In this document: positions 1 to 8,338 of the stretch, piece by piece
Position numbering within the stretch: position 1 is the stretch's first letter
How the letters are laid out: each line of letters begins with the position of its first letter
DNA from: Azospirillum sp. TSO35-2
GTDB taxonomy: Bacteria; Pseudomonadota; Alphaproteobacteria; Azospirillales; Azospirillaceae
Reading direction: 5' to 3'
NCBI RefSeq assembly: GCF_003116095.1
Contig: NZ_LGRA01000008.1
Span: 1,188,701 to 1,252,700 of the forward strand
DNA length: 64,000 nt
Translations under genes and position numbers: made by a program
The notes under the pieces: generated by a model
The model's input: only the letters and a program-made list of their open reading frames with translations
Database searches by the model: none
What the model was told of the DNA's origin: nothing

Positions 1-415
1 GCTGGTAGTCGGGATAGGTCAGCACCGGCTTCAGCCGCACGGCGGTGTGCGTCTCCAGCCAGCGCAGGACGTCGTCGGCGTGGGTCAGGAACGCGTCGAG
101 CCGCCGCCGGTCCGCCCCCGGCACGGTGTGGGCAAGGTAGGTCCGGGCCGCGTCGAGGCTGTCGGGCCGCCCGGCCTCCGCCATCTTGTGATTGGCGGGG
201 AACCAGACCATGCCGCCGGAGATCGCCGTGGTGCCGCCGACGACCTCCCCCTGCTCGAGGAGCAGGACGGAGCGTCCCGCGGCCGCGGCGGCGCAGGCGG
301 CGGTCAGCCCGCCGGCCCCGGCGCCCACGACAACGACGTCCCAGACCTCGTCCGCCAATGCCGGCGCCGATGTGGACGCCGGTGTGGACGCCGATGCCGG
401 GGCGGCGTCGCTCAT
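1..415 (-). CDS. FAD-dependent oxidoreductase, KstD/fumarate-reductase-like (N-terminal part)
   Basis: Only the first ~138 residues are in the window; the gene runs off the left edge. After a ~20-residue Ala/Ser/Thr-rich start the protein has a dinucleotide-binding fold, VVVVGAGAGGLTAA, then an acidic strand end (LLLEQGE) and GGTTAISGG. This arrangement is typical of flavoprotein dehydrogenases of the 3-ketosteroid-1-dehydrogenase/fumarate reductase group, which oxidise or reduce C-C bonds using FAD. The start codon overlaps the stop of the upstream SDR gene (ATGA), so it is translationally coupled and is the most distal visible gene of the region 1 operon. The substrate cannot be told from the sequence. 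Confidence 0.85.
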   Translation of the reverse strand, partial: MSDAAPASASTPASTSAPALADEVWDVVVVGAGAGGLTAACAAAAAGRSVLLLEQGEVVGGTTAISGGMVWFPANHKMAEAGRPDSLDAARTYLAHTVPGADRRRLDAFLTHADDVLRWLETHTAVRLKPVLTYPDYQ

Positions 416-1122
416 ACCATCCCGCCGTTCGGCTGGACGATCTGGCCGTCGATCCACGACGCTTTCTCCGAGGCGAGGAAATGCACCACCTCGGCGATCT
501 CCTCCGGCCGGCCGATCCGGCCGAGCGGGCTCATCGCCGCGCTGCGCTGCTTGGCCTCGTCGGTCTTGCCGGCGTTGAACAGGTCGGTGGACACCGGGCC
601 GGGGGCGACGGCGTTGACGCGGATGCGCCGCCCGGCTAGCTCCTTGGACATCGAGCGCACCAGGCACTCCACCGCCGCCTTGGTCGCGGCGTAGGGGCCG
701 ACGCCGGGCACGGCGTGGCGGACCAGCGAGGTGGTGAGGGCGACAATGGCGCCACCGTCGGCAACCCGGCGCGCCGCCTCGGCCAGCACGTTGAAGGCGC
801 CGACCACGTTGACCTCCATCAGCTGCCGGAAATGCTCCGGGTCGAAGGTGCCGACAGGGTTCGGCGGCACGTTGATGCCGGCGTTGGCGATCACCGCCTG
901 CGGCGCGGCACCGAAGTCGGTGCGAACCTGCTCGAAGACGGCGGCGACCGCGGCGGCGTCGCGGACGTCGGCCTGATAGGCGCGGCCATGGGGGGACGGC
1001 TTGGGCGTGCCGGTGGTGGTGAAGCCGACGGTCCAGCCGTTGGCGGCGAAGAGTTCGACGCAGGCGGCGCCGATGCCGCGCGAGCCACCAAAGATAAGGA
1101 CGACGGGGGAAGCGTTCGTCAT
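412..1122 (-). CDS. Classical short-chain dehydrogenase/reductase
   Basis: A 236-residue Rossmann-fold enzyme of the normal length for classical SDRs. It has the NAD(P) motif FGGSRGIGAA near residue 10, a central NAGIN motif, a catalytic Ser in the ALTTS strand and the YAATK catalytic Tyr-Lys pair. The C-terminus (SWIDGQIVQPNGGM) resembles FabG-like reductases. The start was placed at MTNASPVV, where the Rossmann fold begins; a longer reading frame to 1176 only adds an Arg/Pro-rich stretch. It probably reduces or oxidises a hydroxyl intermediate of the operon's unknown substrate. The gene overlaps the following FAD dehydrogenase gene by 4 bases and is separated from the preceding epimerase by 111 bases. 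Confidence 0.9.
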   Translation of the reverse strand: MTNASPVVLIFGGSRGIGAACVELFAANGWTVGFTTTGTPKPSPHGRAYQADVRDAAAVAAVFEQVRTDFGAAPQAVIANAGINVPPNPVGTFDPEHFRQLMEVNVVGAFNVLAEAARRVADGGAIVALTTSLVRHAVPGVGPYAATKAAVECLVRSMSKELAGRRIRVNAVAPGPVSTDLFNAGKTDEAKQRSAAMSPLGRIGRPEEIAEVVHFLASEKASWIDGQIVQPNGGMV

Positions 1123-1179
1123 GTCGTGAACCTCGACGGTCAGTGCAGGGCGTCGCGGCGCGGCGCGTGGCCGCATCGC

Positions 1180-1219
1180 GTGGTCGGAAGGGGCGTGGTC
1201 GGAAGGGGGCGTGGTCGGA
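1180..1219. repeat. Short tandem repeat, GTGGTCGGAAGGGG(G)C
   Basis: Two full copies of a 15-16 base unit beginning GTGGTCGGAAGG (1180-1194 and 1195-1210) and a 9-base partial third copy lie in the 111-base gap between the epimerase and SDR genes. This is the only sizeable gap within this part of the operon. It may reflect replication slippage; no function is evident. Confidence 0.75.
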
Positions 1220-1233
1220 CCTCGGCAGCCCGG

Positions 1234-2190
1234 TCAGGACGGGCCGGCGCGGGTGGCGGCAACCGTCGCCGCGATGCCGCTCTGCAGGTCGTAGCCAGGG
1301 CGGTACCCAAGCTCGGCCGCGGCACGGCGGATGTCGAGCGCGCCCTTGGCCGCGCTGACGATCGGCGTGTCGCCCAGCCGGTGGACGGGGGCGCAGCCCA
1401 CGGTGATCCGGGCGCCGGGAACCGCGCGGTTGACCGCCTCGGCGGTGTCGCGCAGGGTCGGTGCGACGCCGGTCGCGATGTTGTAGGCGTCGAAACGGTG
1501 GGTGTCCTTGTCGAGCGCGAGCAGCACCCCGGCGACCGTGTCGTCGATGTAGACCTGATCGACGGCGAAGTCGGCGCCGGTCGGTTCGTGGAAGGGTTCC
1601 CCGCGCAGCGCCGCCTCGATGAAGGTGCGCGGCATGCGCAGGCGCGGCAGATGCGGCCCGTAGACCCAGCAGGTCCGGACGTTGATGCAGTCGAGCCCGT
1701 GGTTGCGGGAATAGACGCGCCCGTAATGCTCGGCCGCGAGCTTGGTCAGGCCATAGACGCTGACCGGGCGCTGCGGATGGTCCTCGTCGATCAGCGGGGC
1801 CTGGAAGTCGCCGTAGGTTTCCTCCGTGCTGATGTGGACGACCCGCCTCACGCCCGTCAGGCGCATCGCCTCGAACAGGTTGACCGAGCCTTCGACGTTG
1901 ACGCGCAGGGCGGCGAGCGGGATGTCCGCCGCCTGCGTGACGCCGACGATGGCCGCCGCGTGGATCACGGCGTCGGGCTGGTGCGTCTCGAACAGCCGCA
2001 GCACGCGGTGCCATTCGCCGAGGTCGGCCGCCTCGACGGCAAGCCGGGGGTCGCGGGCCGCGAGCGCGGCCATCGCCGGCGGGACCGCGAGGTCGAGGCC
2101 GACGACCGTGTCGCCGCGGGCGAGAAGGGCACGGACGATGGCGCCGCCGAGCCAGCCGCAGGCGCCGGTGACCAGGATTTTCCGGGGCAT
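1234..2190 (-). CDS. Extended SDR, NAD(P)-dependent epimerase/dehydratase family
   Basis: A 318-residue extended SDR. It starts with MPRKILVTGACGWLGGAIVRALL, the GxxGxxG nucleotide-binding motif, and has the catalytic Tyr-Lys as YGLTK at about residue 150. Extended SDRs of this size act on nucleotide sugars, free uronates or sugar acids, or other hydroxy substrates. The open frame continues upstream to 2535, but that part overlaps the cupin gene in another frame, so the start at 2190 is preferred. The gene lies 8 bases after the cupin gene within the region 1 operon. A second extended SDR lies just upstream, which suggests two successive oxidoreductions or epimerisations of one carbon skeleton. 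The exact reaction is not assignable. Confidence 0.9.
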   Translation of the reverse strand: MPRKILVTGACGWLGGAIVRALLARGDTVVGLDLAVPPAMAALAARDPRLAVEAADLGEWHRVLRLFETHQPDAVIHAAAIVGVTQAADIPLAALRVNVEGSVNLFEAMRLTGVRRVVHISTEETYGDFQAPLIDEDHPQRPVSVYGLTKLAAEHYGRVYSRNHGLDCINVRTCWVYGPHLPRLRMPRTFIEAALRGEPFHEPTGADFAVDQVYIDDTVAGVLLALDKDTHRFDAYNIATGVAPTLRDTAEAVNRAVPGARITVGCAPVHRLGDTPIVSAAKGALDIRRAAAELGYRPGYDLQSGIAATVAATRAGPS

Positions 2191-2198
2191 GTCGGGCC

Positions 2199-2621
2199 TC
2201 ACCGGGGTTGCGGCTCTTCGTCGGTCGGCGGGCTGGTGATGACCAGGAACACCAGCGGCTCGTTGCCCGTGCAGTGGAACTCGTGCACCACGCCGGGCGG
2301 GATGAAGGTGACGTCGTCGGCGCGCACCAGCCGGCGCTCGCCGTCGACGATCAGCAGGCCCTGGCCGGAGAGCACGTGGTAGATCTGCTCCTGGACGGCG
2401 TGCACGTGGGATTCGACGTGGGCGCCGGGTTCGTAGGAGGAGATGCGGTGGTCGAAGAAGCGGCTGCCGACGGTCTGCGGCGTCACGATCGCCTTGGACA
2501 GGGCGCGGTTGAAGTGGCCGGGATACTGGGTCCACAGCAGCTCACCCAGGTTGCGGGTGGCGGCGTATCTGTTCTCCGCCGCGTCGGCGAAGGCATCGAC
2601 AGGGGGCGAAACGAGGCTCAT
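2199..2621 (-). CDS. Cupin-domain protein
   Basis: A 140-residue single-domain cupin. Both conserved cupin motifs are visible: a metal-binding HVHxxxEQIYHVLSG segment in the middle, and FIPPGVVHEFHCTGNEP toward the C-terminus. The three His and one Glu would bind a divalent metal. Such small cupins serve as isomerases, dioxygenases, decarboxylases or sensory proteins. It lies between the two extended SDR genes, 3 bases after the first and 8 bases before the second, so it is clearly part of the operon and probably acts on the same substrate. The specific reaction is unknown. Confidence 0.88.
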   Translation of the reverse strand: MSLVSPPVDAFADAAENRYAATRNLGELLWTQYPGHFNRALSKAIVTPQTVGSRFFDHRISSYEPGAHVESHVHAVQEQIYHVLSGQGLLIVDGERRLVRADDVTFIPPGVVHEFHCTGNEPLVFLVITSPPTDEEPQPR

Positions 2622-2624
2622 CGG

Positions 2625-3548
2625 TCAATCTCCTTGGGCGAAGCCGGGCAACCCGGCGAGCAGGTGCCGCTGATCGTGTTCGGCGACGAAACCCAGCCGC
2701 CGTTCGGCGTGGGTCAGGTCGTAGAGCGGGGCGAAGGGTTCCCGGGCGTAGACCTCCGGCGCGCGGACCACGACCGCGTCGCCGTGGAGCCGCCGGAGCC
2801 GGTCGAGCGTCGGTTCCGGCGACAGGGTCACCCGCGCCGACAGGTAGAAGGGTTCGAAGTCCCCCGGCGCCATCGAAAGGCCGAGGGCAAGGCGGAAGGC
2901 GCGGGCGACGTCACGCGGGTCGATGTGGTGGTGCAGCGGCCCGCCGCCGGCCGCCGACGGCCCGCCGGCCATCGGACCGCGGTAGGCGTCGGGATCCCGG
3001 GCGCGGGCGACGATCTCCGCCGCCATCTCCGGATAGGCCACGAAGACCGTCCGCAGCGCCACCGCCGACATCCCGCGCAGCGCCCAGGCGCGCACCATGC
3101 CCTCGCCCAGCACCTTGGACACCGCATAGGGGTCGGTGGCGAGCAGCGGGTGGTCGAGGTCGAGCGGCGCGTAGCGGGGCGGAAGCATCCGACCCTCGCG
3201 GACCGTGTAGCCGGCGACGGAATCGCTGGAGCAGAAGACCATGCGGCGCACGCCCGCCGCCTCCGCCGCCTCCAGCACGGTGTAGGTGCCGAGCAGGTTC
3301 ACCCGCATGATGGCCTGCCCGTCGCCCGACCAGATGTTCGGCACGGCAGCGATGTGGCAGACGGCGTCGACGCCGGCCATCGCCGCGGCGACGAGCGCCG
3401 GGTCGGTGACGTCGCCGACCACCCATTCCGCAGGCTCCTCGCCGGCGCGGCGGTCGAGGCCGCGCACGGCATGGCCCTGGGCGGTGAGGTCGCGCACCAC
3501 GTGGCGCCCGAGAAGACCGGCGGCGCCGGTCACCAGGATTCGGCTCAT
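2625..3548 (-). CDS. Extended SDR, NAD-dependent epimerase/dehydratase family
   Basis: A 307-residue extended SDR with the N-terminal motif ILVTGAAGLLGRHVV and catalytic pair YAVSK near residue 140. Its C-terminal half includes HHHIDPRDVARAFRLAL, a pattern common in sugar or sugar-acid dehydrogenases and epimerases. Its start overlaps the stop of the fused ABC-transporter gene (ATGA), so the two are likely co-translated. It is the first of two extended SDRs separated by the cupin gene. Candidate activities include oxidation of an aldose or uronate, but the sequence alone does not decide. Confidence 0.9.
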   Translation of the reverse strand: MSRILVTGAAGLLGRHVVRDLTAQGHAVRGLDRRAGEEPAEWVVGDVTDPALVAAAMAGVDAVCHIAAVPNIWSGDGQAIMRVNLLGTYTVLEAAEAAGVRRMVFCSSDSVAGYTVREGRMLPPRYAPLDLDHPLLATDPYAVSKVLGEGMVRAWALRGMSAVALRTVFVAYPEMAAEIVARARDPDAYRGPMAGGPSAAGGGPLHHHIDPRDVARAFRLALGLSMAPGDFEPFYLSARVTLSPEPTLDRLRRLHGDAVVVRAPEVYAREPFAPLYDLTHAERRLGFVAEHDQRHLLAGLPGFAQGD

Positions 3549-6133
3549 CGTCCTGCACTCCGGGTCCGTGCCGGGGCGTCGGTCGTCTGCACGATGCCGA
3601 GCAGCCGTTCCTGCAGCGCCTGGTCGGCGGCGAGGTCGGCGGCGCCGCCGCCGTAGGCGACACGGCCGTTGACCAGCACATAGGCGCGGTCGGCCATCGC
3701 CAGCACGCTTTCGGCGTGATGCTCGACGATCACCAGGCTGGCGCGCGTCGTCAGCTTGGCGACCGCGGCCCGCACCTCCTGCACCACGGCGGGGGCGAGG
3801 CCCTCGAACGGCTCATCCAGCAGGATCAGCCGGCTCGGCACCATCAGCGCGCGGGCGATGGCCACCATCTGCCGCTCGCCGCCCGACAGATGCTCGGCGC
3901 GCGACTTCAGCCGCTGCGCGACCCGGGGGAAGAGGTCGTAGATCTCCGCCAGCGACGCCCCACCCGGCCGCGCGGCGAGCTTCAGGTTTTCCATCACCGA
4001 CAGGTTCGGGAACAGCCGCCGCCCTTCCGGCACCAGCGAGATGCCGAGGCGGTTGATCGCGTCGGGGCGCAGGCGGGTGATGTCGGTGCCGTCGAAGCGC
4101 ACGCTGCCGGCGGTCGAGGGCAGGACGCCGGTGATGGTCCGCAGCGCCGTCGTCTTGCCGACCCCGTTGCGACCGAGAAGGGCGACCACCTCGCCCGCCC
4201 CGACGACGAGGTCGAGGCCGTCGAGCACGGTGCCGCCGCCATAGCCGGCGCGGACGCCCGCCAGCTCGAGGAGCGGCCGGTATTCGGCGTGCCGGGCCGC
4301 CGGTTGCGCCGGATCGGCGGTGCGGGGGAGCGCGGCGGGTGCGGCCGGAGCCGCGCCATGGGCGCTGCCGAGATAGGCGGACACCACCTCCGGATGGCCG
4401 GCGACGTCGCCGGGCTTGCCGTCGGCGATCAGCCGCCCCTGGTGCAGCACGGTGATGCGGTCGGACATGGCCAGGACGCGGTCGATGTCGTGCTCGATCA
4501 GGAAGACCGCGTGCGACTTGGCCAGGCGGACGATCAGATCGCCGACGATCTTGCGGTCCGATTCCGCCAGCCCGGCCAGCGGCTCGTCGAGCAGCAGAAG
4601 CCGGGCCCGCGTCGCCAGCGACACCGCGATTTCCAGCAGGCGCTTCTCGCCGTGCGACAGCGCCGAACAGATCTCGGCGGCGCGGTCGGCGAGGCCCACC
4701 GCGTCGAGCAGCGACCAGACGCGCAGGTTGGCGGCCTCGTCCGCGTGGGCGTCGCGCCACAGGCCGTACCAGCGCCGGTCCGCCGCCTGCACCGCGACGC
4801 GGACATTCTCGAAGGCGGTCAGGTTGGGGAAGACGCTGAGGATCTGGAACGACCGCGCCATCCCCAGCCGGGCCCGCTGGTGCGGGGCGAGGTGAACGAT
4901 CGGGCGGCCGTCGAACGCGATGCTGCCGGCATCCGGGCGAAGCACGCCGGTCAGCAGGTTGAAGAAGGTCGTCTTGCCGGCGCCGTTGGGACCGATCAGG
5001 CTGTGCAGCCCGGTGCGCCCCACCTCCAGCGAGATGCCGCTCTGGGTGACGATGGAGCCGAAGCTCTTGGACAGGTCGCAAACCGTCAGGATCGGCCGCG
5101 AGGGGTCGCCCTGGTCCGCGGCGGCGGCCGGGCGGTAGGGCGGGATGCTGGCCGGCCGGTCCGGGATGCCCCAGCGCGTCAGCGTCCAGCGGTCGCGGCC
5201 GACGATGCGCTGGAAGATCCCCTGCACCCCTTCGTGGGAGAGGAGCGCGAAGGCGATGATGATCGGCGCGAAGAACAGCCACCAGTTCTCCGTCACCGCG
5301 CTGAGGCGGTCCTCCAGGACGATGAAGATCGTCGCGCCCCACAGCGGCCCGAGAAACTGGTGCACGCCGCCGAGCGCGGCCATCAGCACCGGGTCGCCGG
5401 CGTGCTGCCAGTTCAGGTTGTTGGCGTAGACGCCCTGGAGGAGCAGGCTCATCATGCCGCCCGCCACGCCGATGGCGCCGCCGGCGACGATCACCGCCAC
5501 GAGCTTGGTGCGGTAGGTGTCGTAGCCGAGGCTCGCCACCCTCTGCTCGTTGTCGCGCAGCGCCTGCATGACGCGGCCGAGCGGCGCGTGGGCGATCCGC
5601 CACAGGATCCACATGACGCCGACGACGACCACCAGCGCGAAGCCGTGAAAGGCGTTCGCCGAGGGGAAGAGCGGACGCACGACGTTCTGCAGGCCGTTCT
5701 CGCCCCCCGTCACCGAGGTCCATTTGAAGGCGATCTCGAAGGCGATCTGCGAGCAGGCGAGCGTGAGGAGCGAGAAGTAGAGGCCGCGCCGCCGCAGGAT
5801 CACCGCGCCGACCACCAGGGCGAGGGCAAGGGAGAAGACCGTCGCGATCATGACGGCGACGATCTCGTTGCCGCCGGACACCATGCCGCCGAGGATCGCA
5901 ACCGCGTAGCTGGCGCTGCCGAAGAAGAAGGACGCACCGAACGGCACGAGGCCGAGATAGCCGATCAGGAAATTCACCCCGGCGCCGTACAGCGTGTAGA
6001 TCGCGATCTGCGTGACGCGCTGGATCGGCATGCCGGTCAGAAGGGCGAGGCCCGAGGTGACGAGCAGCACCACCGCCAGGACGACGATCGGGTGGCTCCA
6101 CGCGCGGGCGATCTTGGAGGAAAGGGTCGTCAT
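3545..6133 (-). CDS. Branched-chain-type ABC importer, LivM-LivG-LivF triple fusion
   Basis: One uninterrupted 862-residue frame contains three proteins that are normally separate. Residues 1-~330 are a LivM-type permease with many hydrophobic segments. Residues ~347-590 are a LivG-type ATPase with Walker A GPNGAGKT (381-388), signature LSHGE (492-496) and Walker B LLLLDEP. An Ala/Pro-rich linker (~593-615) leads to a LivF-type ATPase at ~620-850 with Walker A GRNGVGKT (654-661), signature LSGGE (749-753) and Walker B LILLDEP. LivM-LivG fusions are known; inclusion of LivF is less usual. The start at 6133 overlaps the livH stop (ATGA). With the LivH-like permease and the periplasmic protein next door it makes a complete HAAT-family importer of amino acids or other small acids. 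Confidence 0.93.
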   Translation of the reverse strand: MTTLSSKIARAWSHPIVVLAVVLLVTSGLALLTGMPIQRVTQIAIYTLYGAGVNFLIGYLGLVPFGASFFFGSASYAVAILGGMVSGGNEIVAVMIATVFSLALALVVGAVILRRRGLYFSLLTLACSQIAFEIAFKWTSVTGGENGLQNVVRPLFPSANAFHGFALVVVVGVMWILWRIAHAPLGRVMQALRDNEQRVASLGYDTYRTKLVAVIVAGGAIGVAGGMMSLLLQGVYANNLNWQHAGDPVLMAALGGVHQFLGPLWGATIFIVLEDRLSAVTENWWLFFAPIIIAFALLSHEGVQGIFQRIVGRDRWTLTRWGIPDRPASIPPYRPAAAADQGDPSRPILTVCDLSKSFGSIVTQSGISLEVGRTGLHSLIGPNGAGKTTFFNLLTGVLRPDAGSIAFDGRPIVHLAPHQRARLGMARSFQILSVFPNLTAFENVRVAVQAADRRWYGLWRDAHADEAANLRVWSLLDAVGLADRAAEICSALSHGEKRLLEIAVSLATRARLLLLDEPLAGLAESDRKIVGDLIVRLAKSHAVFLIEHDIDRVLAMSDRITVLHQGRLIADGKPGDVAGHPEVVSAYLGSAHGAAPAAPAALPRTADPAQPAARHAEYRPLLELAGVRAGYGGGTVLDGLDLVVGAGEVVALLGRNGVGKTTALRTITGVLPSTAGSVRFDGTDITRLRPDAINRLGISLVPEGRRLFPNLSVMENLKLAARPGGASLAEIYDLFPRVAQRLKSRAEHLSGGERQMVAIARALMVPSRLILLDEPFEGLAPAVVQEVRAAVAKLTTRASLVIVEHHAESVLAMADRAYVLVNGRVAYGGGAADLAADQALQERLLGIVQTTDAPARTRSAGR

Positions 6134-6999
6134 TCGAAACGCTCCCAGCGCTCGCCGAACAGGCCGCGCGGACGCAGCAGCATGATCGCGAACATCAGCA
6201 CGTACATTGAGGCCGCCGCCGCCTCGGGCTTGAACTGGATCGTCAGCGCGGTGACCACGCCGACCGCCAGCCCGGCGACCACGGCGCCGCGGAAGGAGCC
6301 GAGCCCGCCGACCGCCACCACCACGAAGGCGGGCATGACGGCGTTGGCCGACATCGACGGCGACACCGCCCACAGCGGCGCCGCCAGCACCCCGGCGATG
6401 GCGGCAAGGGCGCAGCCCAGGCCGAAGGCGGCGGTCAGGACGCGCGGCAGGTTGATGCCCAGCAGCTCGACCATCTCCGGATCCCGGCTGCCGGCGCGCA
6501 GGATGCGCCCGTAGGGTGTCCAGGCGAGGAAGGCCCACAGGCCGAGCAGCGTCGCCACCGTCGCCCCCAGCACGGCGACGCGGTATTTCGTGATCAGCAG
6601 CGGACCGAACTCGACGATGCCGGCGAAGACCGGCGGCGCGCTGAACGGCTTGCCGTCAGCCCCCCAGACGACGCGGATCACCGCCTCGATCAGCAGCGCC
6701 AGCGCGAAGGTCACGATCAGGCTGAGCAGCGGCTCCTTGCCGTAGAGGCGGCGAATGATCGCCACCTCCACCGCCATGCCCACCAAGCCGACCAGAGGCG
6801 GCGCGAAGACGACCGCGCTCCAGCCGAACCAATGGAACAACTGCCAGGCGAAATAGGCCCCCAAGGCGAAGAACGCGCCGTGCGCAAAGTTGATCACGCC
6901 CAGCAATCCGAAGGTGATCGACAGGCCGACGGCGATCACCACGTAGAGAAAACCAAGGACAAGTCCGTTTGCGACTTGCGACACCAGAATATCGGTCAT
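6130..6999 (-). CDS. livH: LivH-like branched-chain-type ABC permease
   Basis: A 289-residue integral membrane protein with about eight hydrophobic segments. It has the LivH hallmark INFAHGAFFALGAYFAW near residues 35-52 and a C-terminal FLRPRGLFG-type end (LLRPRGLFGERWERFE). It forms the translocation channel with the LivM domain of the adjacent fusion protein. The start follows a purine-rich site (GAAGGTGGA) and lies 42 bases after the stop of the substrate-binding protein gene; its stop overlaps the fusion gene's start. The transported compound is not predictable from the permease. Confidence 0.93.
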   Translation of the reverse strand: MTDILVSQVANGLVLGFLYVVIAVGLSITFGLLGVINFAHGAFFALGAYFAWQLFHWFGWSAVVFAPPLVGLVGMAVEVAIIRRLYGKEPLLSLIVTFALALLIEAVIRVVWGADGKPFSAPPVFAGIVEFGPLLITKYRVAVLGATVATLLGLWAFLAWTPYGRILRAGSRDPEMVELLGINLPRVLTAAFGLGCALAAIAGVLAAPLWAVSPSMSANAVMPAFVVVAVGGLGSFRGAVVAGLAVGVVTALTIQFKPEAAAASMYVLMFAIMLLRPRGLFGERWERFE

Positions 7000-7041
7000 G
7001 GCCGGGATCCACCTTCGGGAATGCGTGGGCCGAAAGGCGGG

Positions 7042-8280
7042 TCAGAGCGGCGGCATCGTGCAGCCGATCTGCTCCTTGGTGCCGAAGGCCTTTTCCGTAT
7101 CGGCGGTCGTGTCGGACGTGTTCTTCAGGACGTCGAAATAGTCCCACTTGTCGGTGATGTCCTTCTTGACCTGAACGATGACGGCCGGCCGCACCATCTG
7201 GTGGTCCCAGGCGCGGAAATAGAAGGGGAAGGGGCCCTCGGTGTTCTTCCATGCCTCCAGCGCGGTGACGATGTCGCCGGCCTTGGCCGACTTGGCGGCT
7301 TCCATCGACTCCAGCAGGGCGCGCATCCCGATCCAGCCGGACCAGGTCTTGTCGGACGGCGGGTTGCCGTATTTCTTTTGGAAGTCGGCGGTCATCGCCT
7401 TCTCGGCGGCGGTGTTCTTCGGGTTGTTGTAGTACCAGGGCTTGATGAAGATGCCGGTCGAGGCCTGGGGGCCGACGTCCCAGAAATCGGTGTCCGTCAC
7501 GGCGACGGCGGCATATGGGATCTTGCCCTTCATCCCCATCTCGTTCCACTGCTTGAGGAAATTCGAGAAGTCGCCGCCGACGAGGCCGCCGATCACCACG
7601 TCCGGCCGCGCCTGCCGGATCTTGAGGGCGTAGGACGAGTAATCGGCTGTGTTGACCGGCACCTCGTCGACGCCGACCTCTGTCCCGCCGATGACGGGAA
7701 GCTGCGCGCGCGCCGAACGCAGGATGTCCTGGCCGAACGCGTAGGACGGCGTGATGAAGTAAATCTTCTTGCCCAGGTTGGCGACGTAGGGCATCAGCCC
7801 GGCGATCTGCACCGGCACCGTCGCCTGGGTGCGGAAGGTGTAGCGGCTGCAATCCTTGCCGGTGATCTCGCTGGCCGCGGCGCCGGTCAGGATCAGCGGA
7901 ATCTTTTCGCGGTTGGCGACGCTCATCATCGCCAGCGCCGACGAGGAGTAGTTGCCGCCGATGACGGCGACGACCTTGTTCTCGTCGATCAGCCGCTGCA
8001 TGTTCTGCTGCGAGACCTGCGGGTTGGGCTCGTCGAGCCAGACCAGCTCGATCGGCCGGCCGAGCACCTTGCCGCCGGCCTGCTCCACCGCGAGCGCGCT
8101 GCCGCGCTGGAGATATTCGCCGATGGAGGCCCCCGGCCCCTGCTTGGAATAGATCAGGCCGATGCGGATCGGGCCGGTGTCCTGCGCGGTCGCGGCGGCT
8201 CCCCACCCGATGGTGGTCATCGCCGCGATGCCGGCCAGCAACCGCAGGGCACATCGTTTGTCAGGTTGGGTCCCATTCAT
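7042..8280 (-). CDS. HAAT-family ABC substrate-binding protein (LivK/AmiC-type)
   Basis: A 412-residue periplasmic binding protein. It has an N-terminal signal peptide (Arg/Lys at residues 8-14, hydrophobic core, cut near ATAQD) and a mature part starting IRIGLIYSKQGP, typical of type I receptors that bind branched-chain amino acids, amides, urea or aromatic acids. The start at 8280 was chosen because the signal peptide begins there; the reading frame to 8439 overlaps the preceding TPP-enzyme gene. The gene is 58 bases downstream of that enzyme gene and is followed by livH and the livMGF fusion. Being inside a catabolic operon, it probably delivers the pathway substrate. Confidence 0.92.
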   Translation of the reverse strand: MNGTQPDKRCALRLLAGIAAMTTIGWGAAATAQDTGPIRIGLIYSKQGPGASIGEYLQRGSALAVEQAGGKVLGRPIELVWLDEPNPQVSQQNMQRLIDENKVVAVIGGNYSSSALAMMSVANREKIPLILTGAAASEITGKDCSRYTFRTQATVPVQIAGLMPYVANLGKKIYFITPSYAFGQDILRSARAQLPVIGGTEVGVDEVPVNTADYSSYALKIRQARPDVVIGGLVGGDFSNFLKQWNEMGMKGKIPYAAVAVTDTDFWDVGPQASTGIFIKPWYYNNPKNTAAEKAMTADFQKKYGNPPSDKTWSGWIGMRALLESMEAAKSAKAGDIVTALEAWKNTEGPFPFYFRAWDHQMVRPAVIVQVKKDITDKWDYFDVLKNTSDTTADTEKAFGTKEQIGCTMPPL

Positions 8281-8338
8281 GGCGTAATCCTCCGCTGTTT
8301 TTTGTCGTTGCAGTCGTTCGGCCCCCCAGCCGATGCCC

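Noticed and set aside
715..2382. A 555-codon open frame on the plus strand, and many others of several hundred codons
   Set aside because: They are antisense or shifted shadows of real genes in GC-rich DNA. They are rich in Arg, Gly and Ala, lack family motifs and overlap genes with clear domains.
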